Assembly (NCBI GenBank): GCA_963931865.1
Contig: OZ007512.1
Location: 14,030,762 to 14,094,761, forward strand
Length of the DNA stretch: 64,000 nt
From: Axinella damicornis
Lineage: Eukaryota; Porifera; Demospongiae; Axinellida; Axinellidae
Direction of reading: 5' to 3'
A program made the translations under genes and the position numbers. Shown here piece after piece: positions 9,230 through 20,371 of the stretch; positions within the stretch are counted from its first letter, which is position 1; each line of letters opens with the position of its first letter. The notes under the pieces were generated by a model. That model was not told where the DNA came from, searched no databases, and saw only the letters and a list, made by a program, of their open reading frames with translations.

Positions 9230-11219
9230 CGAGGGTACATGCACGTGTATATGTGTAAGCACAATTCAAGACTGTCTGCTCATACACATGCACATGTACG
9301 TACTCACCTCACGTAGAAATTGTCTCGTGCATTTGCTGAAGGCAGTCTCGAGTACACTGCAAGTTGTGGAGATGAACAGAGCTAACACACACTAATCCTC
9401 AGGATATTCACTAGTCTCAAGCTCGTGAAATTCGTTGGACCACACAGAGTGGGGGAGGACGGTTCGACAAACTCTCTTCCTGGACAGAAGGATTCTAGAA
9501 CCTACGTATACAGTGTAGAACTCTAGAAAGTAATTACCACACGACTAGCCGCTCTTCTACAATGTGAGATGTCACTATATACTCCGATCACGATCCGCTC
9601 CCAGCCCATTCTTACGCATGCCACACCTTCCCTGCCACGTGCACGTTCGCAACATGTTGGACAGACAGCTAGAGTCCAGAGAGCCTGCATGATATCCAGA
9701 TTTACCCAGGTAATTAATAAAGTAATGTCAAGGCAATTTGTACACGTGCAAGAGTCGCTGACGAGGGACAAAGAATTGCAAAGCACGAAGTTGCTATGAG
9801 GCACTTCCTGACTACTGAAAATGATGGGGAAATATTTTCTGCACTTTGTGGGTTTCTGAACACCTTTAGCATGCGCTGTGCAGGTGCAAATTGATCAGGC
9901 ACTGAATTAGGCGGTATAATGCAGCTGCTTCACCCATGACTCGAGTGAGTTTACAATTCCTGCAAACGGGCCTGGATGCCACACGACCATAACATGACAT
10001 CACAATGGTTGTCACATGACAGTCACATGCTCACCATCCATGTTGTGGTGCAGGGATAGAATGCACTGCTCTCCAGAGTGTGTGTACGAGTGGAGGATCT
10101 CCACCACCTCCGCGTAGGTCAAGTTGTCCACCGGTTTGTTCCCAATCTGAGGGAAGGGAGACACATGTGCAAGAATCAAGAGTTTGATTTGCTGGAGCAC
10201 TTTAATCCATGAAGCTGAAAACATTAACAGCTAGAGCAACTGATTCAATAGGTACACTCGTGCAGGCCCCCAGCATAACTGACGATCGAGGTCTGGGACT
10301 GACTGAAATATATGTCATGCATGTGCAGCGGGTGACTCCAAAGTAAATCCTACTCTAACAAACTAAGAGACATTGAGGCCATTAATGCTCCACCTTCCAC
10401 TGATTGTAGACATGGTTTCATGCAAGCACTGATGGTTGGCAGGAGCCGTTGGGCTGGGCTGTATTGGCGACGTTACCTTGGTGATCTGGTCTCCGGTCTG
10501 CAGGCCCCTGCTGGTGTGCCGATGAGAGTGGACGAACACACCATAGCCACGCCCACCCACCAGCTTCAAACCACGTCCCAACTGACCCCTGGGGAGGAGC
10601 ACCCTGTTGACATGCCTGGGGGAGGGGGATGTTGCCATGGCGATAACAGAGCAATGGTGCATATAGTGTAAACCACCACTGACAGTACGGTACTCTTTAA
10701 TTACGATTGCTGATGCCTCAGGTAGGAGGTACGATTATACATCCACAGATAGTCTTAACGAGTCGGCATCGTTATATATACTTACAGTTCTTTCCGGTTA
10801 ATCTTCAGACTGATCACTAGCTCATCATTGTGGCCAACCTGAGGGAGGGACAGTAGGGAGGAGGAGGAGGAGGCAAAGAGAGGGATAGGGAGAGAGGAAG
10901 AAACGGTGGTGGAAAGATTACGTTAGACAGAAAATTCAAACAGTTCGCTTCTCTATTACAATATCTAGCAAATTTGCATTGTTTTCTACCTCCTCCCCCC
11001 CCTCTCCCTTCCCCATCATCTCCTGTATACCTCAGTCATATCATCCATGGATCGATAAATTTTCCTCTCTTTCTCACGGCGGTTGTGGTAAATCACTTTG
11101 TTCCATCGCTGTAGTCGCTGCGCTTTGTTATCGGAGTCTTGACTACGTTTGCGCCACCGTGGTGGGGTGGGGGGCTGGTGGTTGACGTCCAGTCAGCACA
11201 GCTCATCTTCACTGAGTGA

Positions 11220-11320
11220 GGGAGGAGGGAGGGAGGAGGGAGGGAGGGAGGGAGGAGGGAGGGAGCAGAGTGCGTGAGAGAGGGTGAGACATTGGGAGAG
11301 AAAGAGAGAGGGGGAGAGGG
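11220..11320 (+). repeat. GGAGGGAGGGA purine tract
   Basis: Purine-rich intronic tract in the DLG5 copy. The equivalent tracts at 39410-39505 and 42730-42860 differ in length. Confidence 0.7.
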
Positions 11321-11604
11321 ATAACTTAAGCTTCACAATCAGCTGCACACACAGATTCCATGTACCATTCTTGTGACAGCTGTCCTCCCCCTCCTCCCTC
11401 TAGTCCTCGTGTCCCTGGAGGATGCTGGTAGGGGGCTCGTATTTCTCAGGAAGTGTCCGACCGAGGATGGTGGTGCCCTCATATCGTGTGATGCTGTCAG
11501 GTATGAGAGAGTCACGGTGGCGATCTCGGCTGATACATAATCGATCAGAAAGGCACTGTGGCAGGCACACTCCTGCACTCCCTAGGCCCTAGACTTGCAG
11601 CTAG

Positions 11605-11614
11605 GCGCATGCGC
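11605..11614. promoter_or_regulatory. NRF1-like palindrome upstream of TRIM-NHL copy 2
   Basis: GCGCATGCGC, about 160 bp before the ATG at 11773, with the same GGGTGGGGC box downstream as in the other two copies. Confidence 0.5.
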
Positions 11615-11772
11615 ACTTTGAAAGTGGGTGGGGCTGGACCCAAAATTGGAAAAGAAAATTTATGCTGCAGTGCTGATGCGATTTCAAGCACAAGCAGCTA
11701 GAGTTTGAACGAAGCGCTGTCAAGTGTGTTCCACTTATCTCCTGCATCAAGCACATCATTAGCGACTGAAAG

Positions 11773-14574
11773 ATGGCTGAAGCTCCCGCGCCAAAGAAGT
11801 AAGTTTGACTCTGAGTGATATCTTTACACGAACCACATGAACCACACCCACGTATTTGAATCTCTATTATGTTGTTGCGGTACTGACAGTCTGTGTGTCT
11901 CCCCCCAGGACTCTTGCGGAGACTCTGGAGCTGCTAGAGAAGCAGCTGCAATGTGCCATCTGCTTGGAGACCTACCGCGATCCCAAGGCCCTGGCCTGCC
12001 TCCACGTGTACTGCCGAGAGTGCATCCAGCAGCTGCTCCTGGGCCAGCAGAGGGACCAGGAGGTGGAGTGTCCCCACTGCCGCAGCGTTGGCCCCGTGGC
12101 TGGGAACGATGCCAGCTCTCTTCCAACGATGTTCTTTATCAATGGCCTCATTGAGGTCCGTGACATTATGAAACAAGCGGAGAGCAATGAAATCCCCTGT
12201 CAAAATTGTTCTGATGCGAAAGCCACGTCTTTCTGCCACACCTGCGGGTTCATCTGTACCAGCTGCAACAATGCCCACCAGAAGATGAAAGTATTTGCAG
12301 GCCATGAGACACTTCCAATCTCCAAGATGAGGCAAGGGGCACTGACCCAACTCCGAACAAAGAAACCCCCCACCTCCACCTGCCAGAAACACGACGGAGA
12401 GCTGCTGAAGCTCTACTGTTTGGAGTGCAAGCACCTCATTTGCCGTGACTGTACCCTGGTAGACCACGCTGGTCACAGGTAGGGGTGGGCGGCCAAGTGG
12501 TTGAAGTGTTGGACTGTGGGCCTAGAGGTCTCAGGTTCTATCCCAGCTAGTCTCGTTCCCAGGAGGGTCTGGGAACGAGACTACCTGTTGGGTGGGGTCT
12601 GGGAGTGAGGCTAGTTTTAGTCCCACTAGATTTACTTTCTCTTTAGGTACGCCAGCCATACCCCAAGAGTTGAGAAGAAGAGTTTCATTTGTGTCATTTT
12701 AGCTGTTGGTCTTGGTCCCGGGGGACCTGGTCCAAATACGTTCTTGGCCTGTGTTAGGCACCATTCAACCTCTCAGGGGTAACAAAAATCAATATCAGCA
12801 GCCTTAAGAATATCACAACTAAAATGTGCTGTGATCACAATGTCAGCATCGACTGTAACAGTTTTGCAATATAATCGACGGGAACGAGGCTAGTAGTATT
12901 ACCGTGTATGACAAGCTTCACATGTATTATTCGCTACCGCCCAACCCTATCCACAGGTATGATTTTGTGAAGGATGTGACCACTGCGTTCCGAGTGGAGG
13001 CTCTGGCTAGCCTGCTACCCCTCAGAGACACCCACGCTACCATCACCACGGCAGTGACAAGGGTGGAGGACACCAAGAAAGACATCACTGACCAGGGGGC
13101 AGACATTGCTACGACCATCACCCGATCCTTTGACCAGCTGAAAGCCATTCTTGAGGACCGCAAGCAGGTTCTGCTGCGGCAGGTGCGGGAGGTGGTGGGG
13201 AGGAAGGTGGGTGCTCTCAACAGGCAGCATGAAGACCTCCGGCTAGCCCTGGCCACCCTCGACAGCCTTGTGGGTTTCGTAGAGAAGACATCGGAGAACG
13301 CAAGCGACGAGGAGTTTATCTCCATGCAGCAGCAGATGACCAGCCGAGTCCAGGAAGTCACCAGGAAGTACCAGCACGTGGAGTTGAGTCCCAAAGAACT
13401 AGCCGACACGTTTGTAGCAGTTCCTCCTCCCGCCAGTGTGGAAGAGCTCTGTAAGAAGAGTTCTGTTTGTGTAGCTAAGGTTGATGGTCCAGGTCTCAAA
13501 TCTGCCACTAAGCAGCTTGCCAAGTTTACAGTACGCACTCTCGACACCCACGGCAAGCCCCCTCCTCCCCAGCAGCATGTCTCTGCCGAGCTGAAGTCCC
13601 TGGTGGATGGCTCAGTCCTCCAGACCACAGTCGTGACCAGGACCCCCTCCACGTGCGAGCTCTCCTACACCCCCACCACCAGGGGCCGCCACCAGCTGAC
13701 AGTCCGAGTCAACAACACCGAGATTGGAACATTCCGAGTGTTTGTTCACCAGCCTCCCACTCAGCTGGGCACTCCAGTGAGGGTCATTGATGGAATGAAG
13801 TACCCGTACTACATGGCAGTCAGTGACACAGAGCTGTTTGTAACTGAATACAGTGCCTATCGATACATAGTACTCAACATGCAGGGCCAGAGAGTTCTGA
13901 CCATAGGGTCCAAGGGGAAGCCACCATTTGGGGGTGGACACCCCAGAGGCATTGCCGCAGATGGTGATGGTAGTGTATTCATAACAAGTGATGATCACAA
14001 ACTGTGGAAGTTCAGCAGACGTGGTGAGCTGGTGAAGTCAATTGGGAAAAGGGGGGGAAATGCTGGAGAGTTTGATTATCCAATTGGTGTCAGATACCGT
14101 AACCACCAAGTGTACGTGTGTGACAGTGACAATGCCGGAGTACAAGTGTTTGACTCGAACTTAAACTTTCTCCGAACATTTGGCACCCGTGGTGATGGTC
14201 CAGGCCAGCTCAAGGATCCTAGGGACCTAGACTTTGATACTCAGGGAAACATTTATGTAGTCGATTGGGGGAAACACCAGGTCCTGGTGTTCTCTGAAGA
14301 TGGCCAGTACCTGCGTCACATTGGCCGGGAAGGAAAGAGCAAGGGTGAGCTCTATTATCCACGTGGACTCTGTGTCAGTGGAGACTGTGTGTATGTAGCT
14401 GAGTGTAGTAACAATCGTATTTCAGTGTTCCAAACTTCGGGACAGTTTGTCCACTCCTTTGGGAAGTATGGAACTGACAGAGGTGAACTGAAGTACCCTT
14501 ATGGTATAGCCACAGACAAAGATGGGTTTGTGTTTGTTTGTGATCTTAACAATCATCGCATACAAGTGTTTTAA
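11773..14574 (+). CDS. TRIM-NHL protein, copy 2, intact (737 aa)
   Basis: Exons 11773-11798, 11909-12478 and 12957-14574 join in frame (26+570+1618 nt). The RING is C3HC4 at residues 24-66 (CAIC, CLH, CREC, CPHC). B-box 1 spans about 106-141 and B-box 2 about 167-198 (CQKH...CLEC...CRDC...H). A coiled coil covers about 200-350, a filamin-type Ig domain about 385-464, and six NHL blades 474-737, closing the propeller at the C-terminus. This is the TRIM2/3/32/71 layout: a RING E3 ligase with an RNA- or protein-binding propeller, normally cytoplasmic. The ATG was chosen because all three copies share the same 26-nt first exon and splice phase. Variable positions against copies 1 and 3 recur at the same place in each blade (residues 529, 575, 621, 668, 714 and pairs 636-637, 683-684, 729-730). 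The gene is convergent with the DLG5 tail at 15567-16939. Confidence 0.92.
12483..12585 (+). repeat. tRNA-derived SINE head in intron 2 of TRIM-NHL copy 2
   Basis: Same element and position as at 1953-2075. The box B-like GGTTCTATCCC is followed by the CTAGTCTCGTTCCCAG foldback tail. Confidence 0.55.
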
Positions 14575-14802
14575 GTTGTAGTGATACATGTAGGACAATA
14601 CATGTAACATCGTTAGTAAACCACACCCACTCCTCCCACGTGCTAGACTATGGATGTGTAAGCAATTGATGTGATTGTACCACATTTTTGTGTATAGTGT
14701 CATTTTTATTAAAATTTTCAACCTGTACGTACGACACATTGTGTGAATCCCCAGAAGAGACAGAATATTTTACCCTGTAAGGAAACATGAAATTTTTAAT
14801 AC

Positions 14803-14805
<3 letters not shown>

Positions 14806-14836
<31 letters not shown>

Positions 14837-15085
14837 AAGCACCCCCTTTGGCGGCTAGTAAAACATGCTTCTTATATTGTACAGCAGTTTTGGATTTGTT
14901 CTGATCATCATTAAAGATTTTTTAGTCTCCAGTGCTAGACAAGTCACTTGAACTTCAAAACTCAGGTCAGGCTTGTCATGAATGCATTCACATGACCAGT
15001 AGTGGGTGTGGCAACACCAAATTTTTCAGGCGCACTTCACGCACCATGCAGTGGCTGAACCCCCCTTTCTAAATCCGCCACTGTC
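14806..15085. mobile_element. hAT-like MITE with expanded poly-G end
   Basis: The right end reads CTAAATCCGCCACTG. The left end has been overrun by about 30 G, replacing the GGATTTAGGGGGG seen at 4350. The interior matches the copies at 4350-4655 and 19886-20125. Confidence 0.45.
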
Positions 15086-15299
15086 GACGTCCTGCGTGCT
15101 GTGTGTACTTGTATACATGTCTCTGATAATTGTGTGACTATTAATTACCCGGGTCTCCCTCATGACAAGTGGAGTATATGTACACCTCTCCACCCTCTCT
15201 CTCCTCTACCCCACCTTGTACAAGCACGTTTCACCTATAGAGTGGATCAACCATGGCCTGTTGCCTCATGGCGTGACAATAAAAATTTCATTCATTCAT

Positions 15300-15420
15300 G
15301 CAATGGAGAAAGTCAGGAGGTGAACAATTCACGGTCAAGGATCCATGAACTGGGATTCCAACCCGAGACCTATACACACTAATCACTCCAGAGTCTAGAG
15401 GTGACTCAGCACACATCATG
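15300..15420 (-). repeat. tRNA-derived SINE (second family)
   Basis: Same B-box-like GGTTGGAATCCC and CTCCATTGCATG end as at 4742-4862. An ATTCATTCATG stretch flanks the CATTGCATG end. Confidence 0.55.
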
Positions 15421-15566
15421 GATGATGCATGTGAAATCCTGCTCTCTCTGGCAAAACAGTACGTCAAGGTCACACTCAACACAAATACATTGTCCTGTAT
15501 ACAAAGATCAGAGTATGAACTGGAGCTGTGAGTCTCAACAGCAGCTGGTGAGTTGTAATAATGTCT

Positions 15567-16433
15567 TCATAGCTCCTCCACTTCCCACATCACTGACTTC
15601 TGTTGCCTAGCAACCATTTCTCTGACCACCTGGATCACTTCTTTCATTGTGGACGGCAGGATCACTTCACCTGCAGAGAGAGAGGGAGAGATGGAGGGGG
15701 AAAGAGAGAGAGGGAGAGATGGAGGGTGAAAGAGAGAGAGTGAGAAATGGAGGGTGAAAGAGAGAGAGGGAGTATGCGTCATAAGCGGTTGCTATAAGCG
15801 ATCGAGGTGGAGTGTTGGATCACGTGGTACCAAATCGGTATACCCACGTGAGAACGACTACTGAATTATGTAATAAGTGACATGCAACTTCGTCTCAGCC
15901 CCAGACCCAAACCATTAAACCAATCCCAGCGCAGATTGCTTCTGGGGCCGAGACCAGCACCAACTAGGAATGCAGTTTGTTTGCACTCCATTGTACCACT
16001 GGGAACAAGTGGAGTGGGATCCTTCAACAGGAATACTACCATTCCCAAGTGGTGCCTATACACCTCACGTGCTACACTACCAGCCACTGTGTAACCACTT
16101 GTGGCGGTGGAGTGAGACGTGATGCTCCGGGAAGAGGGCAACCTTTAATCACAAGTTATTAGCCTACCAAGACCCTCACCAGTGAAGCATGGCAAGTACT
16201 TCTGCATGGCCTTGATGCGGTCCAGGTGGACCAGAGGGTTGTCATGTCGCTCGGGAGGGAGGTTGCAGGATGCCTGGATCTGCTTCACGGTCTTTGTGTT
16301 CTTGACGTCCAGCAGCAGAGCAATGGGACACAGCTGCGCTACGGCCGACTTTATTAACATTTCAGGTTCCAGACAGAGGACACAATGGTACCCCTGTGGT
16401 GTGTGTGGTGTGTGTGTGTGTGTGTGTGTGGTG

Positions 16434-16464
<31 letters not shown>

Positions 16465-16939
16465 TGTGTGTGTGTGGTGTGTGTGTGTGGTGTGTGTGTG
16501 AGTGTGCGTGTACATGTGTGAGTGTTACGTGTGCATATGGGGGAAGTCCCTTGTGTCATTACCTTCCTTGCCACGTGCTGTGCGTGCTGTACGGTTGACT
16601 TCATCACGATGCCATCAGAAGTCGTCAGTGATTCGATGACATCACCGTTCTTGTGCTGGAGGGCATCTGCTGGCTCTGTGGGATGATAGAGAGGGAGGGA
16701 GGCAGGGACAGAGGAGGGAGGAAGAGGAGGGACGGATTTATCAATGTGATGCAACTTCAGGTCACATCGGAAAGAGTCCACACTTCCTATATATCACACA
16801 CATCCAGCCTCACACCCCCTCACCATACCTCTCCTGCAGTAAGAAAACTTGATGTCTTCATTGGATCCATTTTCTACGAGGTACCTCCGAACATCCACTT
16901 CCATGGCTCCTAGCAGCACCACAGGACGAGGCTCTGTCA
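15567..16939 (-). CDS. DLG5-like guanylate-kinase tail, cut by the assembly gap
   Basis: The minus-strand exons are 16829-16939, 16563-16675, 16180-16393 and 15567-15670, with stop TGA at 15567-15569. Phases chain correctly and no frame lesion is visible. The product is the guanylate-kinase-like domain. Its first exon carries EPRPVVLLGA, which aligns in sense with the start of the GUK fold in human DLG5, followed by DIKFSYC, HKNGDVIESL, LLLDVKNTKTVKQI and the C-terminal helix VIQVVREMVARQQ. The P-loop glycines needed for catalysis are not evident, as usual for MAGUK pseudokinases. Upstream exons are lost in the 200-N gap. If the contig order is wrong, this tail could complete the gene at 40766-59259. 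Confidence 0.85.
16400..16520 (+). repeat. TG-rich microsatellite
   Basis: TG runs broken by GGTG. It lies in the intron between two guanylate-kinase exons and is inverted at 18590-18738, 24846-25034 and 26375-26402 with different lengths. Confidence 0.85.
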
Positions 16940-16942
16940 CTG

Positions 16943-16980
<38 letters not shown>

Positions 16981-17143
16981 ATGAGTTATCATGCTACCAT
17001 GCAGATGTAATGCTGACGTCAGATGTGGTTAGCGTGGCAACATAGCGCACCAATGTCACGGCAACATGGAGATACATGTACCGTATTTGGCTTCAATCGG
17101 ACTGATAATGAACTTAAACAACGAATAATGCTGACGTCTGACC

Positions 17144-17343
17144 NNNNNNNNNNNNNNNNNNNNNNNNNNNNNNNNNNNNNNNNNNNNNNNNNNNNNNNNN
17201 NNNNNNNNNNNNNNNNNNNNNNNNNNNNNNNNNNNNNNNNNNNNNNNNNNNNNNNNNNNNNNNNNNNNNNNNNNNNNNNNNNNNNNNNNNNNNNNNNNNN
17301 NNNNNNNNNNNNNNNNNNNNNNNNNNNNNNNNNNNNNNNNNNN
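17144..17343. other. 200-N assembly gap 1
   Basis: Exactly 200 N. The left flank is the intron after the DLG5 linker exon read on the minus strand. The same intron reappears on the plus strand from 17965, so the gap lies at the centre of an inverted duplication (about 11600-17143 versus 17344-23040). Confidence 0.95.
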
Positions 17344-17404
17344 TATGTGGATATTCATTAGCAATGATTGCCATGGTGACTGTGTCTCGTTCCTCTCTTT
17401 ACAG

Positions 17405-17523
17405 TCCAACTGAGATGATGGAGACCACGTCCACGTCACTACCACGATTCCTTCAGAGCTCAGTTCAGTGAGTGGCTAAAATGTTCTGCCCTAACGAGAA
17501 ATACACTGGCTTATGGAAGATGC

Positions 17524-17559
<36 letters not shown>

Positions 17560-17809
17560 TAGATAGATGATTTAATTTGTAACGAGCAATGCTCCTTCAC
17601 CTGCAATCAGCTGGTCTTCCAGGAGGTCTTCCAAATGTAACATGCTTTTTACATCCATAGAGCATGTTAAATTGGTCAAGAAATCATTTCGTCCAGCTTG
17701 TATCATTTACTTACACACACATGCACACCACACACACACACACACACACCTGCACACACACACCTGCACACACACACACACCCACACACACACACCTGCA
17801 CACACACAC

Positions 17810-17848
<39 letters not shown>

Positions 17849-18654
17849 CACAGGCCCTAAGGACAAGCGGCGCAATGGTGCCCACACTCTGGAAGAGCAG
17901 AAATTGCAAAAGATCCCGGCAGCTAGTGCATTCAACCTTTATGAACCCATCAGGAAGGTTAAAGGTCAGACGTCAGCATTATTCGTTGTTTAAGTTCATT
18001 ATCAGTTCGATTGAAGCCAAATACGGTACATGTATCCATGTTGCCGTGACATTGGTGCGCTATGTTGCCACGCTAACCAAATCTGACGTCAGCATTACAT
18101 CTGCATGGTAGCATGGTAACTCATCTGCCCCCCCCACCCCCCCCCCCCCCCCCCCCCCCCGCCCCCGCAGTGACAGAGCCTCGTCCTGTGGTGCTGCTAG
18201 GAGCCATGGAAGTGGATGTTCGGAGGTACCTCGTAGAAAATGGATCCAATGAAGACATCAAGTTTTCTTACTGCAGGAGAGGTATGGTGAGGGGGGTGTG
18301 AGGCTGGATGTGTGTGATATATAGGAAGTGTGGACTCTTTCCGATGTGACCTGAAGTTGCATCACATTGATAATTCCCTCCCTCCTCTTCCTCCTCTGTC
18401 CCTGCCTCCCTCCCTCTCTATCATCCCACAGAGCCAGCAGATGCCCTCCAGCACAAGAACGGTGATGTCATCGAATCACTGACGACTTCTGATGGCATCG
18501 TGATGAAGTCAACCGTACAGCACGCACAGCACGTGGCAAGGAAGGTAATGACACAAGGGACTTCCCCCATATGCACACGTAACACTCACACATGTACACA
18601 CACACCCACACACACACCACACACACACATACCACACACACACACACACACACA

Positions 18655-18685
<31 letters not shown>

Positions 18686-18700
18686 CCACACACACACACA

Positions 18701-18731
<31 letters not shown>

Positions 18732-19546
18732 CACACCACAGGGGTACCATTGTGTCCTCTGTCTGGAACCTGAAATGTTAATAAAGTCGGCCGTAGCGCA
18801 GCTGTGTCCCATTGCTCTGCTGCTGGATGTCAAGAACACAAAGACCGTGAAGCAGATCCAGGCATCCTGCAACCTCCCTCCCGAGCGACATGACAACCCT
18901 CTGGTCCACCTGGACCGCATCAAGGCCATGCAGAAGTACTTGCCCTGCTTCACTGGTGAGGGTCTTGGTAGGCTAATAACTTGTGATTAAAGGTTGCCCT
19001 CTTCCCGGAGCATCATCGTCTCCCTCCACCACCACAAGTGGTTACACAGTGGCTGGTAGTGTAGCACATGAGGTGTATAGGCACCACTTGGGAATGGTAG
19101 TACTCCTGTTGAAGGATCCACTCCACTTGTTCCCAGCGGTACAATGGAGTGCAAATAAACTGCATTCCTAGTTGGTGCTAGTCTCGGCCCCAGAAGCAAT
19201 CTGCGCTGGTTGGTTTAATGGTTTGGGTCTGGGGCCGAGACGAAGTTGCATGGCACTTGTTACATAATTCATGCAGTAATCGTTCTCACATGGGTACATG
19301 TATACTGATTTGATACGTACCACGTGATCCAACACTTCACCTCGATCACTTATAGCAACCGCTTATGACACATCATTCTCTCTCTCTTCACCCTCCATCT
19401 CTCCCTCTCTTTCACCCTCCATCTCTCCCTCTCTCTCTGCAGGTGAAGTGATCCTGCCGTCCACAATGAAAGAAGTGATCCAGGTGGTCAGAGAAATGGT
19501 TGCTAGGCAACAGAAGTCAGTTATGTGGGAAGTGGAGGACCTATGA
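17405..19546 (+). CDS. DLG5-like C-terminal tail (linker and guanylate-kinase exons)
   Basis: The exons are 17405-17467 (linker), 17854-17964 (linker, PKDKRRNGAHTLEE), 18171-18281, 18432-18544, 18742-18955 and 19443-19546 (stop TGA). The guanylate-kinase-like exons are open and phase-consistent, and match 15567-16939 in mirror image. In the first linker exon, CGA replaces the TGA seen in two other copies. However, four extra bases before the donor shift the exon length from 59 to 63, so this exon would not join the next in frame unless an alternative donor is used. Its upstream part is lost in gap 1. It is convergent with TRIM-NHL copy 3. Confidence 0.8.
17526..17568 (+). repeat. (GATA)n microsatellite
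   Basis: About ten GATA units in the linker intron. The equivalent intron at 23821-23886 holds a longer interrupted version. Confidence 0.9.
17714..17844 (+). repeat. (CA)n microsatellite with CTG interruptions
   Basis: CA runs interrupted by periodic CCTGCACA, directly before the acceptor of the exon at 17854. The equivalent at 23987-24105 is purer. Confidence 0.9.
18590..18740 (+). repeat. (CA)n microsatellite
   Basis: CA runs with CACCACAC interruptions up to the acceptor of the exon at 18742. Confidence 0.9.
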
Positions 19547-19684
19547 AGACATTATTACAACTCACCAGCTGCTGTTGAGACTCGCAGCTCCAGTTCATAC
19601 TCTCATCTTTGTATACAGGACATGTATTTGTGTTGGGTGTGACATACTGTTTGCATGCCAGAGAGAGCAGGATTTCACATGCAT

Positions 19685-19806
19685 GATGTGTGCTGAGCCA
19701 CCTCTAGACTCTGGAGTGATTAGTGTGTGTATAGGTCTCGGGTTGGAATCCCAGTTCATGGATCCTTGACCGTGAATTGTTCACCTCCTGACTTTCTCCA
19801 TTGCAT
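19685..19806 (+). repeat. tRNA-derived SINE (second family)
   Basis: Plus-strand copy of the element at 4742-4862, with B-box-like GGTTGGAATCCC and end CTCCATTGCATG. Confidence 0.55.
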
Positions 19807-19885
19807 GTACATATACTCGTGTACGTACCCACTTGAGGGAGACCCTGGTTATTAATATAGTCACACATACATTTTCAGAGACTGC

Positions 19886-20125
19886 AGTCAATGGTGGATT
19901 TAGAAATTTAGAAAGGGGGGTTCAGCCACTGGTGCGTGAAGTGCGGCCGAAAAATTTTGTGTTGCCACACCCACTACCAGTCACGTGAATGCATTCATGA
20001 CACATGCACGTCATGAGTTTGGTGAATTGTCTAGCGCTGGAGCTAGACTAAAAATGATGATCGGAACAAATCCAAAACTGCTGTACGTAAGTTTTACTAG
20101 CCCTCCCCCTAAATCTGCCACTGGC
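19886..20125. mobile_element. hAT-like MITE
   Basis: Ends TGGTGGATTTAGA and CTAAATCTGCCACTG. It is the mirrored counterpart of 4350-4655. Confidence 0.45.
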
Positions 20126-20371
20126 AGTGGATGATTATTCGCTGTACAAAGTATTAAAATGTCATGTTTCCTTATATAGGGTAAAATATACTGCTCTTCT
20201 TTTGGGGATTCACACAACGAATCATACATACAGGTTGAAAAATTAATAAAAATGACACTACTTACAAAAATGTGGTACAATCACATCAATTGTTTACATG
20301 TCCATAGTCTAGCACGTGGGAGGAGTGGGTGTGGTTTACTAATGATGTTACATGTAATGTATCACTACAAC

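Larger units (their letters stand above)
4995..11530 (-). pseudogene. DLG5-like C-terminal gene copy, degraded and retroelement-interrupted
   Basis: The minus-strand exons, in order, are 11366-11530, 11031-11211, 10786-10838, 10477-10615 and 10035-10146 (PDZ 2), 9308-9356 (SH3 entry), 9057-9167 (linker), 8792-8902, 8345-8457, 8055-8268 and 4995-5098 (guanylate-kinase-like domain). Exon lengths match the other copies exactly. It is broken in three ways. The first exon has a stop (GAC TAG) and a truncated 5' edge. The second reads GAG CTG TGC TGA where the intact copy reads GAG CTG TGT TCA. The SH3 exon and the linker exon after it are missing between 9168 and 9307. An LTR element sits in the last intron. 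From PDZ 2 onward the remaining exons are open, so a short PDZ-GUK product cannot be excluded. The family is a MAGUK scaffold at cell junctions and polarity complexes. Confidence 0.8.
14575..15566. other. convergent spacer, TRIM-NHL copy 2 to DLG5 tail
   Basis: No coding exon is visible. It contains a hAT-like MITE (about 14806-15085) that begins with a poly-G run and a tRNA-derived SINE (15300-15420). It parallels 4101-4994. Confidence 0.7.
19547..20371. other. convergent spacer, DLG5 tail to TRIM-NHL copy 3
   Basis: No coding exon is visible. It has the same repeats as the other two spacers in mirrored order: SINE (19685-19806), then a hAT-like MITE (19886-20125). Confidence 0.7.
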